A stretch of DNA of 62,850 bases from JAWUXM01 sp034111325 (GCA_034111325.1 JAWUXM010000049.1:1-62850); one strand, 5' to 3'; positions 25,401 to 34,112 are shown, counted from the stretch's first letter. The notes: a model not told the origin generated them from the letters alone. A program made the numbers and translations.

Positions 25401-25534
25401 TTGGCGTAATTGTTTCAACAATGTTTACCATCTACATAATCCCCGTTATGTACAAACTCTTAGCTCGCAACACTGGGTCGCCAAATAAAATTGGAAAACG
25501 CTTGGAGCAACAATTGAAAGATCATCAACAATGA
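22433..25534 (+). CDS. RND multidrug efflux permease, AcrB/HAE1 type
   Basis: A 1033-residue proton-driven trimeric pump. It opens with SDISVKRPVFASVISLLLIVFG and REYPNIDPP, has the proton-relay aspartates in AIGLVVDDAIVVLENIYRR of TM4, and RLRPIIMTSVATIMGAVPL in TM11. Twelve membrane segments and two large periplasmic loops are in the usual places. The DD pair marks the hydrophobe/amphiphile rather than the heavy-metal branch. Stop overlaps the outer-membrane gene by 4 bases (ATGA). Substrate unknown. Confidence 0.95.
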   Translation: MFLSDISVKRPVFASVISLLLIVFGIVSFSKLPLREYPNIDPPIVSIETTYRGAAANIVETRITKLVEDSISGVEGIHTISSSSEDGRSLVTVKFNIERDIDNAANDIRDKVSTIADNLPEEADAPEVQKANADDDVIIWFNLNGEGMSIMELTDYAHRYLVDRFSALDGVARIRIGGGKERAMRIWLNREALAGRSLTASDVEKALRSENIELPAGQVESEMRDFTVRMQRDYVSVEDFENLVISKGKNGYLVRLEDVAKVEIAPVEERGFFRGNGVAMVGIGIIKQSTANTLTVAKLAKKEMLEVRKSLPLSMEIDNSYDTSVFIDSAIHEVYKTFAIAIILVILVIYLFLGNLRAVLVPAVAVPVSITASFIVLYLMGYTINLLTLLALVLAIGLVVDDAIVVLENIYRRIELGEPRLLAAYNGTRQVGFAVIATSLVLIVVFIPITFLEGDVGRLFSEFAFAMAAGVAFSSVVALSLSPMLASKILDKQNKHNRLTLYIDKKFNKLRAKYISSLTKILARPTIVIITIIASLIIIFFLFRAVPSEFTPKEDRGIILLIVQAPEGSSDNYTSEHMKEIEKRLMPFVETGEFRRLIMRTPGSFSTTQKYNSGIGIIVLAPWAERKIIWYYLGQIMQRISDISGVRAFPIPPQAFSRGAQKPVEFVLGGSTYEELADWRDIILEAARENTKLQGLDSDYKETTPQIAVTIERDRAAVLGVSVLEINSALETMLGAKRVTTFIDRGEEYDVIMQADKAKQKNPTDMQNIYVRSSLSNQLIPLSNLVKLDEFADSSKLNRYARLRAITLEANLAEGYILGDALNYLDNLAKTKLPSSVVINYKGESLNYKESGSKIYFIFALALLIVFLVMAAQFESYVHPLVIMFTVPLAILGALFGLFITFQSLNIYSQIGLIMLIGLATKNGILIVEFINQLRDEGKNFEEAIIEASSIRLRPIIMTSVATIMGAVPLILSFGAGAETRRVIGIVVFFGVIVSTMFTIYIIPVMYKLLARNTGSPNKIGKRLEQQLKDHQQ

Positions 25535-26916
25535 AATTAGTTATTTTTCTTTCTTTATTGCTAGTTAGTTGCAAAGTCGGGCAGGATTATAAAAAACCTG
25601 AAATAATCATAGCTAAAGATTGGCTAACTAATCTCAAAACAACTGATGAAAACACACAAGTTGACTTAACTAATTGGTGGGAAAATTTTAATGATCCAGT
25701 CCTTACTCAGCTAATTCAACTTTCATATTTGCAGAATTTTGACATCCAAATAGCTAGCCAAAATATTGAGAAAGTACGTGCAGAAAGCCGCATCATTGAT
25801 GCAAAACGCTATCCAGAATTATCAGCAAATGGCTCTGCGTCTCGTAGTAAGACTAGCAGCCGTTTGGGTAATAATTTTACCGCTGGTAGCATACGTAATC
25901 AATTTGATGTGACTTTTGATGCAAGTTGGGAACTAGATTTATGGGGAAGAGTCAGAAGAGAGCAAGAAGCAGCACTGGCACGTTATGAAGCTTCTGTAGA
26001 AAATAGCCGTGACGTTTATTTAACCGTATTTGCTGAAGTTGCCCGAAACTATATTAATTTACGCGGCGCGCAAGAACGCCTGAAACAAGCAACCCAAAAA
26101 CTTGCTCTATTTGATGAAGCTTTGAAAATTGTACAAGACCAATTTAAATTAGGTAGCGTTGATAAATTAGCTGTTACTAGAGCTAAAGCCGAACGCAGTA
26201 CTGCTGCTAGTGCAACACCAAATATCAAAGCCGAAATATATACAATTATCTATCGCTTGGCGGTTTTATGTGGTAAGCAGCCAACAGAAATGAATGCTTT
26301 ATTATTAAAGAAAAACATCCAAATCACAGCACAAGATATTGTCCTGACTGGCCTGCCTTCTGACCTAATGCGTCGCCGCCCTGATATCCGCAAAATTGAA
26401 CGAGAATTAGCTGCATATACAGCAGATGTCGCTGTCAGCAAAGGTGCGTTTTTTCCTAGTTTTTCACTAACTGGTAGTGCTGGCAATGCCTCTTCAAACT
26501 TCAGTAATATTTATAGCTCTAACAGCAACGGTTGGTCACTTGGATCAGTTATAAACTTCCCGCTATTTAATGCCGGTAAATTAAAAGCACAAAATAAAGC
26601 TGCTAAGGCACAACAAAAAGCTGCTATCGCTAACTATCATAAAACTATTCTCCTAGCGCTAGAAGATGTTGAGGCTAGCCTCATTCGCTATGCTAAAGAG
26701 GCAAAAACTTTAGCAAAGTTACGTGAAAGAGAAACATCAAATAACCAAGCTTTTAATATTATGCAAACTCGCTATAAGTTAGGTGAAGTCGATAAATTAT
26801 CTCTTCTTAATGAAAAACAAAATCTAATTGCAAGCCACCAACAAAGCATCAATAGCGAAACACAAATGCTAACTAATATAGTTGCCCTATATAAAGCGCT
26901 TGGCGGTGGCTGGTAA
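25531..26916 (+). CDS. Outer-membrane efflux lipoprotein, NodT/OprM type
   Basis: A 461-residue TolC-family channel completing the tripartite pump. The signal ends in a lipobox (LLVSC, Cys about 14), then VGQDYKKPE, the standard OprM start. Two TolC repeats are visible, with WELDLWGRVRREQEAALARYEAS in the first and GLPSDLMRRRPDIRKIERELAAYTADV between them (in parts), and FPSFSLTGSAG. Full length. Order adaptor-pump-channel with overlaps indicates one transcript. Confidence 0.94.
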   Translation: MKLVIFLSLLLVSCKVGQDYKKPEIIIAKDWLTNLKTTDENTQVDLTNWWENFNDPVLTQLIQLSYLQNFDIQIASQNIEKVRAESRIIDAKRYPELSANGSASRSKTSSRLGNNFTAGSIRNQFDVTFDASWELDLWGRVRREQEAALARYEASVENSRDVYLTVFAEVARNYINLRGAQERLKQATQKLALFDEALKIVQDQFKLGSVDKLAVTRAKAERSTAASATPNIKAEIYTIIYRLAVLCGKQPTEMNALLLKKNIQITAQDIVLTGLPSDLMRRRPDIRKIERELAAYTADVAVSKGAFFPSFSLTGSAGNASSNFSNIYSSNSNGWSLGSVINFPLFNAGKLKAQNKAAKAQQKAAIANYHKTILLALEDVEASLIRYAKEAKTLAKLRERETSNNQAFNIMQTRYKLGEVDKLSLLNEKQNLIASHQQSINSETQMLTNIVALYKALGGGW

Positions 26917-26921
26917 CCATA

Positions 26922-26934
26922 AATTAATCTTTTT
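26922..26934 (+). repeat. AATTAATCTTTTT 13-mer, occurrence 4
   Basis: Lies 6 bases after the stop codon of the efflux channel gene at the end of its operon. Confidence 0.5.
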
Positions 26935-27075
26935 AAATTCGCAAAACCCACCCTTTGGGGAATGTTGTAAATCAAAAATTTTTGAGTTGTGATACTCCCC
27001 TTTGATAAATTCCTTGAGAAAATCATATTCAGCCTTTATACAGCAAAGCCTGATAGCAATTATTGAAACTTTACT

Positions 27076-27909
27076 ATGCCAAAAACCACTACTGCCAAAA
27101 CTCATAATTTTCATTTAGTAGATCCTAGCCCATGGCCATTATTCGCTGGACTTGCAGTTTTCCTTATCACATTCGGTGCAGTGTTTTTAATGCATGGCTC
27201 AAATTTCGGCAAATACAGCATGATAGCCGGCGCTACAATCTTGATCTATACAATCTATCAATGGTGGAAGGATGTCGTAAAAGAAGGTGCAATTGATAAA
27301 GCCCACACGAATCCTGTACGCCATGGCTTGCGAATCGGCATGTCTTTTTTCATCCTCTCTGAAGTTATGTTCTTCTTCGGTTTTTTCTTTGCATTTTTTC
27401 ACGCGTCAATTTTCCCAGTTGATGTTTTAAGCGGTGAATGGTCGCTGAAAGCAGGAGTATGGCCACCAGAGAACATCAGAACTTTAGACGCTTGGTCGTT
27501 ACCTTTTCTTAACACTTTAATTCTTCTCCTCTCTGGTACAAGCGTAACTTGGGCGCATTATTCCCTACTTAATAAAAACCAGAAAGACCTTGCACGCGCC
27601 CTAGGTGTCACCGTCTTATTAGGACTAACATTCACTGGCCTGCAAGCCTATGAATATTACCATGCACTTGAACATAATTTTGGCTTTAAGGATGGGATAT
27701 ATGCCTCAAACTTCTACATGGCTACTGGCTTTCACGGCTTCCACGTTATCATCGGCACTATCTTTCTAGCCGTTTGTTATTTCCGTGCTAAAAAAGGTCA
27801 CTTTTCTGAGAAACATCATCTTGGCTTTGAGTTCGCCGCTTGGTATTGGCATTTTGTCGACGTCGTCTGGCTCTTCCTCTTTTCCTTCATATATATTTGG
27901 GGAGCATAA
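27076..27909 (+). CDS. coxC: Cytochrome c oxidase subunit III
   Basis: A 277-residue, seven-helix subunit of aa3-type cytochrome oxidase. Recognisable blocks are HNFHLVDPSPWPLFAG, the FILSEVMFFFGFFFAFFHAS helix, VWPPENIRTLDAWSLPFLNT, the phospholipid-binding GFHGFHVIIGTIFL and the end FAAWYWHFVDVVWLFLFSFI. Subunits I and II are not in the window. In many alphaproteobacteria coxC directly follows ctaG; here about 6.7 kb with an efflux operon lies between. The stop overlaps the purA start (TAATG). Confidence 0.96.
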   Translation: MPKTTTAKTHNFHLVDPSPWPLFAGLAVFLITFGAVFLMHGSNFGKYSMIAGATILIYTIYQWWKDVVKEGAIDKAHTNPVRHGLRIGMSFFILSEVMFFFGFFFAFFHASIFPVDVLSGEWSLKAGVWPPENIRTLDAWSLPFLNTLILLLSGTSVTWAHYSLLNKNQKDLARALGVTVLLGLTFTGLQAYEYYHALEHNFGFKDGIYASNFYMATGFHGFHVIIGTIFLAVCYFRAKKGHFSEKHHLGFEFAAWYWHFVDVVWLFLFSFIYIWGA

Positions 27910-29198
27910 TGACCAATATTAGCGTCGTAGGTCTACAATGGGGTGATGAAGGCAAAGGTAAAATAGTCGATTTTCTCTCCTTAAGTTTTGATGCAGTCGT
28001 GCGTTTCCAAGGTGGGCACAATGCTGGTCATACAATCGTTATTGATAATAAGGTTTTCAAGCTCAACCTTCTTCCCTCAAACATAATTAGACAAAATCAA
28101 TTATCAATTATTGGTAATGGCGTTGTTATTGACCCTTCACACTTAATCCATGAGATTAAAACCCTTACAAAAGACGGGCTCAAAGTTACACCTGATAATC
28201 TTATAGTTGCTGAGAATGCTTGCTTGATTTTGCCAGTGCATAAGATTCTTGATAACATTGGCGAGGAAATTCGTTTCGGCGAGAAGATCGGTACAACTGG
28301 TCGCGGAATTGGCCCTGCTTATGCAGACAAAATTTCACGTCGCGCAGTGCGAGTTTGTGACCTTGCTAATCCTGAAGTTTTAAAAGAGAGAATTCATAAT
28401 CTCTTAGAATTTCACAATCCCTACTTAAAAGCTTTTGGCAAAGAAGAAATCAAAGCAGAAGATCTATTATCCGAGTTAAACGCATTAAAGGATACAATCT
28501 TACCTTATGCAAAACCAGTCTGGAAAATCTTGCATGAGCTCAATCAACAAGGCAAAAAGATCATGTTTGAAGGTGCGCAAGGTGTAATGCTTGATATTGA
28601 CCATGGCACATATCCATATGTTACATCTTCCAACACAATCTCCGGGCAAGTCTTTTCTGGTAGTGGCTTAGGAGTAGGCAAAGTGGATTATAATTTAGCC
28701 GTAGTGAAAGCCTACACAACAAGAGTTGGTGGCGGGCCTTTCCCAACTGAGTTAAAAGATGAAACTGGCACATTTTTACAAACTAATGGTCATGAGTTCG
28801 GCACTGTTACAGGGCGTAATCGTCGTTGTGGTTGGGTTGATGCTGCGCAAGTTGCGCAGATGATAAAGATCTGCGGCATTAACGGCATAGCCCTTACCAA
28901 GCTTGATGTATTGGGTGGCTTAGAAACATTAAAAATTTGCACTGGTTACAACTACCAAGGCAAGAAATATGATTATCTCCCATATGACCAAACCGCACAG
29001 GCAAATGTTGAGCCAATATATGAAGAAATAGCAGGTTGGAGCGAGACAAATATTAACAAGGCCAAAAGCTTTGCTGAATTACCAGAAAATGCGCAAAAAT
29101 ATATCAAACGCCTAGAAAAACTTTTTGGCGTTCCGATTGATATAATCTCCACTGGACCTGGGCGTGATGAAACCATCATCGTACGCGAAGTCCTTTAA
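27909..29198 (+). CDS. purA: Adenylosuccinate synthetase
   Basis: A 429-residue cytoplasmic enzyme joining IMP and aspartate with GTP, the first step from IMP to AMP. Marks are VGLQWGDEGKGKIVDFLS, GGHNAGHTIV, IGTTGRGIGPAYADK, GAQGVMLDIDHGTYPYVTSS and VTGRNRRCGWVDA. The correct start is ATG 27909 overlapping the coxC stop; an upstream in-frame start inside coxC has no support. Full length. Confidence 0.97.
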   Translation: MTNISVVGLQWGDEGKGKIVDFLSLSFDAVVRFQGGHNAGHTIVIDNKVFKLNLLPSNIIRQNQLSIIGNGVVIDPSHLIHEIKTLTKDGLKVTPDNLIVAENACLILPVHKILDNIGEEIRFGEKIGTTGRGIGPAYADKISRRAVRVCDLANPEVLKERIHNLLEFHNPYLKAFGKEEIKAEDLLSELNALKDTILPYAKPVWKILHELNQQGKKIMFEGAQGVMLDIDHGTYPYVTSSNTISGQVFSGSGLGVGKVDYNLAVVKAYTTRVGGGPFPTELKDETGTFLQTNGHEFGTVTGRNRRCGWVDAAQVAQMIKICGINGIALTKLDVLGGLETLKICTGYNYQGKKYDYLPYDQTAQANVEPIYEEIAGWSETNINKAKSFAELPENAQKYIKRLEKLFGVPIDIISTGPGRDETIIVREVL

Positions 29199-29203
29199 TA
29201 CCA

Positions 29204-29929
29204 TTAATAAATGGAGACTCGCATCCTACAGGATTTTAACTCATCAGTTAGAATAAATGCAGAATCAGCTGTAGGAGAATCCGAGCTATCAATGCAACGC
29301 CCTGACGTATTATTAATATCCCACCCTCTCAAAACTCTAATATTCCCAGTTCCAGGGAACTTATCATCTATTTTTATCTCTATTGCCAACGCGTCGAATA
29401 CTTTCACCAATGCATAGTCCGAGGTAACGTCGTAAGTTCCTTTGAGCCCTACTTCCATAACGGTCTCTCTTAACCCTATTGAACCTGCTTTATCCAAAAC
29501 AAAGTATGGAAGATTCACACCTTCAGATATTTCATCAATAGGCAGCGCCGTATATTGCTCATCTATTAAGCCTGATAGGCTCAGATGCTGCCACCCGCGA
29601 AACCCTTCAGTTTCGTCATTCTCTGAAGAATAAGCTGCAGCCTTAAGTAAACCATCACCATTGCCATCACAACTACTAGCACCAACTGTTACACAGCTTG
29701 TCCAATAAGAACTTGCATTTGGCATATCTCCAGGCAAATAATCATAAATAATTTTGAATTGTTGTATGGCTATCTTGTAACGCCTCAAATCGCTAACTTG
29801 GTTATGAATTTTGCTAGTGTAAATCATTCTTTGCCCAGCAGTTATCGTCGCTATAAGAAGCCCGACAATCACCAAAACAATTGAGAGCTCAACTAGGGTA
29901 AAGCCTTTGTTAAACTGAGCTGTTCGCAT
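29204..29929 (-). CDS. Type IV pilin-like/pseudopilin protein, second copy
   Basis: A protein of about 241 residues with the class III signal NKG then FTLVELSIVLVIVGLLIATI at residues 9-29. The ectodomain has YDYLPGDMPNASSYW, a SCDGNGDGLL calcium-like turn and GWQHLSLSGLID, parallel to GDIPNAYDIWG, DGDG and AWQHMSLANILD of the protein at 17144-17929. I chose ATG 29929 because AAGGTA lies 8 bases upstream; the frame stays open further back. It is transcribed alone, convergent with purA, with no assembly genes nearby. Confidence 0.8.
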   Translation of the reverse strand: MRTAQFNKGFTLVELSIVLVIVGLLIATITAGQRMIYTSKIHNQVSDLRRYKIAIQQFKIIYDYLPGDMPNASSYWTSCVTVGASSCDGNGDGLLKAAAYSSENDETEGFRGWQHLSLSGLIDEQYTALPIDEISEGVNLPYFVLDKAGSIGLRETVMEVGLKGTYDVTSDYALVKVFDALAIEIKIDDKFPGTGNIRVLRGWDINNTSGRCIDSSDSPTADSAFILTDELKSCRMRVSIY

Positions 29930-30274
29930 ATCATTACCTTTTTTAAACCCTGTCATATTTTCAACCCTTAAAGACTTCTCCAGCATAATTATAGTCCCTA
30001 ATTTATTGCACAAGCATAAAAAAAGAGGGTTTCTTTTGCGTATCACTAGTTTGTGCTACGCCTTTATAGTATTAAAATGAAAAAAATAACTTGGCAATAA
30101 CTGATGTTCATGGAGAAGCCTCGCTATAATCTTTACGCATCGCAAACTATAAATAATAGCCCTATAGAGTCATAAAATGATGACAGAATTTCAAGAACGT
30201 CAAGCACTAGACAAATATACTACAGACAACGTCACGAGAAGAAAAGAGGGCGCCACGGCAGAAGAATGGAACCT

Positions 30275-31012
30275 TTAGATCTTCCAGAAGATGGCGCTAG
30301 CCAACCAACCAGCAAAAAGCGCAAGAGCAATTGCAATGAGACCATAGAGTGCAGAATGCTCATGTGCCAAATTATAGATATAAGCCTGTATACCGACCTT
30401 ATCTGCTATAATAGGGGTTGATTGCACCCCAACTAACTCCCCATTATTGATCAAATAAATCTCAGCTGTATAAGTACCTTTAAGCATCTTCTTAGGAAAT
30501 TTTAAAGTTGTTTTGAATAAGGTATCACCCATAAAATCTATCACCCCTATATCCTTAACATATAAACCATTATTGAATTTATTATCTAGTAAGGCCTGCC
30601 TAAAATCTGCCAAGTCAGAAAAATTTGCCTCCCCTGAATAAGAAAGTGGAATATTATCAATGCCTATATTTAATATTTCACGCAAATTGTTACCTTCAAT
30701 TTCTCCCAGGGACACAGAAGATGCAAATGAATAGAAACTATATATGTCGGTAAAGTTTATTTGTTTGCGATTAAGCCATATACCAGCAACTTTCTCTTTT
30801 TTACGCACGATATATGATTGCTTTGGACCACGTACAACCGCAACCAAATCTCCCGCCTCATTACGTGCGCCAAATAAAAACAATTCTGTACCAACAAACC
30901 CAGCATCAATTTTAATATCATTATCTGATAGATCTGAAATAAATGGTTTTGCAACAGCATTTGTTGCATATAACATCACCATCACAATAATAAAACATGT
31001 AGCTCTTTGCAT
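30275..31012 (-). CDS. TIGR02186-type membrane-anchored periplasmic protein
   Basis: A 245-residue protein with a signal peptide (about 1-21, ending NAVA), a periplasmic body and one C-terminal membrane helix (about 222-242, LIAIALALFAGWLASAIFW). Segments such as SDNDIKIDAGFVGTELFLFGA and VVRGPKQSYIVRKKEKVAGIW match my memory of the conserved TIGR02186 family of alphaproteobacteria, which is usually encoded next to a TauE/SafE transporter, as here (1-base overlap). Its function is unknown; a role in sulfite or organosulfonate export with its partner is inferred. Confidence 0.8.
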   Translation of the reverse strand: MQRATCFIIVMVMLYATNAVAKPFISDLSDNDIKIDAGFVGTELFLFGARNEAGDLVAVVRGPKQSYIVRKKEKVAGIWLNRKQINFTDIYSFYSFASSVSLGEIEGNNLREILNIGIDNIPLSYSGEANFSDLADFRQALLDNKFNNGLYVKDIGVIDFMGDTLFKTTLKFPKKMLKGTYTAEIYLINNGELVGVQSTPIIADKVGIQAYIYNLAHEHSALYGLIAIALALFAGWLASAIFWKI

Positions 31013-31923
31013 TACTCTACCAATATAATTTCATATGGGTTAACTGGCTCAATCAATAGCCCCATCAATAATTTAATAACTACCGCCAATACCATCAACG
31101 CTAATATAGCACGCATCTTCTCAGCTGAAATTTTCGTCCCTAATCTCGTACCGAATTGCGCGCCAATAACCGAGCTCGTAAATAGAATCGAAGCCAGAAC
31201 TATATCAACTGTTTGTGTTGTCACAGATTGTAAAAACGTTACATTTGCTGTAATGAAAATCACCTGGAAAAGCGATGTGCCAATTACCACGCTAGTTGGC
31301 ATCCCTATTATGTAAATCATCGCAGGGATCATAATAAAGCCGCCGCCGATTCCCATGATCGAAACTAATATACCTGCAAAGAAGCTCACAATAATTGGGA
31401 TCAACCAGCTAATTGTAATATTAGAACGTGGAAAGTACATTTGTAGGGGTAAGCGACTTTCTTTCTTCTTCTTTTTACCACCCTGATTATCTCTTACTTT
31501 GCGCCAGTTAAATATTTTACTGAAGCTTTCAACCGCCATTGAAATGCTTATGCTTCCCAATATGATAACATAACTCAGAGAAATAACGATATCAATTTGA
31601 CCAATATCTTTCAGAACACCAAACAGCCAAACACCAAATGTTGAGCCAAAAAAACCACCAATTATTAATATAAAACCCATCTTAAAATCAATATTCTTGC
31701 GCCGCCAATGCGCAAGAAAGGCTGAAAAGGAGGATGCAATAATTTGATTAGCCGAAGTTGATACAGAAATTGCTGGCGGAACCCCTAGAAAAATCAGTAA
31801 TGGCGTCATAATAAAACCGCCGCCAATACCAAAAATTCCAGATAGCAGCCCCGCACCGAAGCCGATAATTAATATCAGAAAAATATTTAAAGGTATTTCT
31901 GCAATTGGTAGGTAAATTTCCAT
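31012..31923 (-). CDS. TauE/SafE-family sulfite/anion exporter
   Basis: A 303-residue inner-membrane protein with eight or so hydrophobic segments. The two family repeats are clear: GAGLLSGIFGIGGGFIMTPLL near the start (seen in parts) and FFAGILVSIMGIGGGFIMIPAM in the second half, plus STSANQIIASSFSA. TauE/SafE proteins move sulfite, sulfonates or related anions. The central cytoplasmic loop is lysine-rich (GGKKKKKES). Operon with the TIGR02186 protein. Confidence 0.9.
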   Translation of the reverse strand: MEIYLPIAEIPLNIFLILIIGFGAGLLSGIFGIGGGFIMTPLLIFLGVPPAISVSTSANQIIASSFSAFLAHWRRKNIDFKMGFILIIGGFFGSTFGVWLFGVLKDIGQIDIVISLSYVIILGSISISMAVESFSKIFNWRKVRDNQGGKKKKKESRLPLQMYFPRSNITISWLIPIIVSFFAGILVSIMGIGGGFIMIPAMIYIIGMPTSVVIGTSLFQVIFITANVTFLQSVTTQTVDIVLASILFTSSVIGAQFGTRLGTKISAEKMRAILALMVLAVVIKLLMGLLIEPVNPYEIILVE

Positions 31924-31987
31924 TTAGATAAAAGTAACTTTTGTATCGGTGGGGATACTATTGAGTTATTCTGAAAATTAAATAAAA

Positions 31988-32779
31988 TTATAAATCTTGG
32001 TCAAGTTTTGCCGGTGTGATTTTACTCCATTTAGGATTTGTTTTATCCGCATGCAATGATTTTGCATTATGAATTTTCTGTGCTTCTCCAAGATTTTTGA
32101 TTAATTCACTACTTGCTTGTGCGATTTTTTTATCAATTTGCTTTTTCAAACTCTCATTAAAAATTTCTTCTATCCATTTGGTTGTGCTAGGAAATAATTG
32201 AAAAACATCTGCAGTTTTAAAATGAAAATCCCCTTTATACCCAGCAACCTCCTTTGCAGTTGCAATTAGCTGAAAATAACGCGCTAGTAACTCCGAATTG
32301 ATTTTTTCCTTCGGATATAAGGTTAACTCTTTCATAATAATTTGATCAATCCCCCGTCGCAAATTCATATGTGCATTGTCATAATTTGCCATGTCGGCTT
32401 TAAATGCGGCAGCAAAATCTTTACTAATGTCCAAGCCACTCTCCTTCTCTAAAGCGTGCGCAATTTCATGCATTAAAGTATCAACCGTGAGATCACGCAA
32501 AATGATTTTATGCTTATGTCTTTTAAAAAAAGCCTTAATAAATTTATTATAAATGCGCTGCTCAGTTGTCAGGCAACAACCAGCTAAGGTTCCACGAAAT
32601 TGCAGCTGCACGACTTCAAATTCCATCAACCCAACATCTGCTTTTGTGAGGGTTAAGTCTAACCCATACTTAAATAAAGGAATTCTATATAGCTCCCTGA
32701 AAAACCTTGCAAATAGATCTTCATCTTGCTTAGATGCCGTGATAGCTTTGGTGATAATCCTTCTTATATTCATACTCAT
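31988..32779 (-). CDS. Hypothetical protein with an HExxH zinc-peptidase-like motif
   Basis: A protein of about 263 residues without signal or membrane segment. H104-E105-I-A-H108 in TLMHEIAHALEKESG is a zinc-protease motif, placed after a predicted strand as in SprT- or gluzincin-like domains. The C-terminal third is lysine-rich and helical, with many polar residues. I do not recognise the family. The ATG at 32779 (or 32773) is preferred over a TTG at 32782. It is single and divergent from the amidotransferase gene. Confidence 0.65.
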   Translation of the reverse strand: MSMNIRRIITKAITASKQDEDLFARFFRELYRIPLFKYGLDLTLTKADVGLMEFEVVQLQFRGTLAGCCLTTEQRIYNKFIKAFFKRHKHKIILRDLTVDTLMHEIAHALEKESGLDISKDFAAAFKADMANYDNAHMNLRRGIDQIIMKELTLYPKEKINSELLARYFQLIATAKEVAGYKGDFHFKTADVFQLFPSTTKWIEEIFNESLKKQIDKKIAQASSELIKNLGEAQKIHNAKSLHADKTNPKWSKITPAKLDQDL

Positions 32780-32866
32780 CAAAAAAAAATTCTAGTTGGG
32801 CTTGTATATTTTATTTTACCCACTAGAAACCCTACTGTTATTTATTCTGCATTTAAACAAAAATAA

Positions 32867-33442
32867 ATGATCCTATTAATCGATAATTACGACAGCTTTA
32901 CATACAATCTAGTCCACTATCTTGCTGAACTAGGCGCTGAGACAGTCGTCAAACGTAATGATGAAATTTCTATCAGCGAGATAGAAGAATTAAATCCCCA
33001 AGCGATCATTATCTCTCCAGGCCCTTGTACACCCAACGAAGCTGGCATATGCCTTGACTTAATCACGGCCTATAAAGACAAATTCCCAATATTAGGCGTT
33101 TGCCTTGGCCACCAAGCAATTGCACAAGCCTTTGGAGCAGAGATTGTTAAAGCACCAAAACCTATGCATGGTAAAGTCGACGACATAAAACATAATGGTG
33201 ATGATATGTTCGCTGACATCCCTTCTCCTTTTGCCGCTACAAGATACCACTCACTGATTATAAAAAATGATAGCCTCCCTGATGAGCTGTTAGTTACAGC
33301 AACAAATAATGATGGCGATATCATAATGGCAATTCGTCATAAAACATTACCGATTTTTGGCTTGCAGTTTCACCCAGAAAGCATAGCTACTGAACATGGT
33401 CATCAATTATTACGTAACTTTTTAAATAATATTAACAATTAA
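32867..33442 (+). CDS. Glutamine amidotransferase of anthranilate/aminodeoxychorismate synthase
   Basis: A 191-residue TrpG/PabA-type class I glutaminase supplying ammonia to a chorismate-using partner. ILLIDNYDSFTYNLVHYL opens the protein, the nucleophile is C79 in GVCLGHQAIAQAFGA, and the His/Glu pair lies in LQFHPESIATEHG. All catalytic residues are kept. No trpE or pabB is in the window, so tryptophan and folate roles cannot be separated; folate is the more usual need in reduced genomes. Confidence 0.9.
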   Translation: MILLIDNYDSFTYNLVHYLAELGAETVVKRNDEISISEIEELNPQAIIISPGPCTPNEAGICLDLITAYKDKFPILGVCLGHQAIAQAFGAEIVKAPKPMHGKVDDIKHNGDDMFADIPSPFAATRYHSLIIKNDSLPDELLVTATNNDGDIIMAIRHKTLPIFGLQFHPESIATEHGHQLLRNFLNNINN

Positions 33443-33448
33443 TATAAA

Positions 33449-33832
33449 ATGAAAGACAACATGGATTCCTCAACACCGGTTAACAAGATGAATGTAATTG
33501 AAATCAAAGTAGGAAATCATTATCATAAGATTTCATGTAAAGATGGCGAGGAAGCGCATATCAAAAACCTGAGCGATAAGCTTAGCCAACGTGTTGATAG
33601 CCTTGCTAAAAGTTTTGGTGACAAAGCAAGCGAAAATCTCCTCTTAATTATAGCTGGAATTATGCTTGAAGATGAATTAGCCAACAAAAAACCAACCAAC
33701 AGTGCAAATAACAATATCGCTAAGAGCACTAATCATCAAGAAAGCCAAGATCTTAAATTAGCTGCAAAAGAATCAATTGCCTCAATTGATAAAATTATGC
33801 ATAAGTTAAATAAAATCCAAAACCCTCAATAG
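33449..33832 (+). CDS. zapA: Cell division protein ZapA
   Basis: A 127-residue protein that bundles FtsZ filaments at midcell. VIEIKVGNHYHKISCKDGEE gives the N-terminal globular part and LSDKLSQRVDSLAKSFGDKASENLLLIIAGIMLEDEL (in parts) the start of the long helix; the rest is a coiled-coil tail. The zapA-6S RNA-fau order downstream is widely conserved and supports the call. Confidence 0.88.
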   Translation: MKDNMDSSTPVNKMNVIEIKVGNHYHKISCKDGEEAHIKNLSDKLSQRVDSLAKSFGDKASENLLLIIAGIMLEDELANKKPTNSANNNIAKSTNHQESQDLKLAAKESIASIDKIMHKLNKIQNPQ

Positions 33833-33956
33833 GGATTGTCGCTAACGCTCCATCCGAAGCAGTTTCGCTGCATTCAGGCCATGACTGCGTAAAGCTTAAT
33901 TACCAATAGTCCCAAACAACTTTTAGCTTGCAACCACTTTATACAAGCTTTAAACT

Positions 33957-34112
33957 GGGGGTACTGCTCGGTTCGACCGGACTTTTATTTGGAGACCGAT
34001 AATTTTTTCTAGGGAGCTGTCCCTGTTAGCTGCCGTGGCACTGATATATGGCGCCCACCTGTACATACTCGGGTCTTAGAAAATATATGTTCATCGGCCG
34101 AGCGGTACCTTT
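33957..34112 (+). ncRNA. ssrS: 6S RNA
   Basis: Lies between zapA and fau, the usual place of 6S RNA, which binds sigma-70 RNA polymerase. The closing stem is visible: GGTACTGCTCGG (33960-33971) pairs with CCGAGCGGTACC (34098-34109) with a single G-U pair. Inside are purine-rich and bulge segments (GGAGACCGAT, GGGAGCTGTCCC, GGCGCCCACC) around a large open central region. TATACA (33940-33945) or TAAACT (33951-33956, 17 bases after TTGCAA) could be the -10 box. Length of about 155 nt fits alphaproteobacterial 6S RNA. Ends are approximate. Confidence 0.75.

Noticed and set aside
27840..27908. Upstream start for purA
   Set aside because: It lies within coxC in another frame; the conserved PurA N-terminus begins at 27909.
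30177..30278. 33-codon ORF on the plus strand between the second pseudopilin and the TIGR02186 gene
   Set aside because: No recognisable domain, no convincing ribosome-binding site, and it overlaps the end of the TIGR02186 gene.
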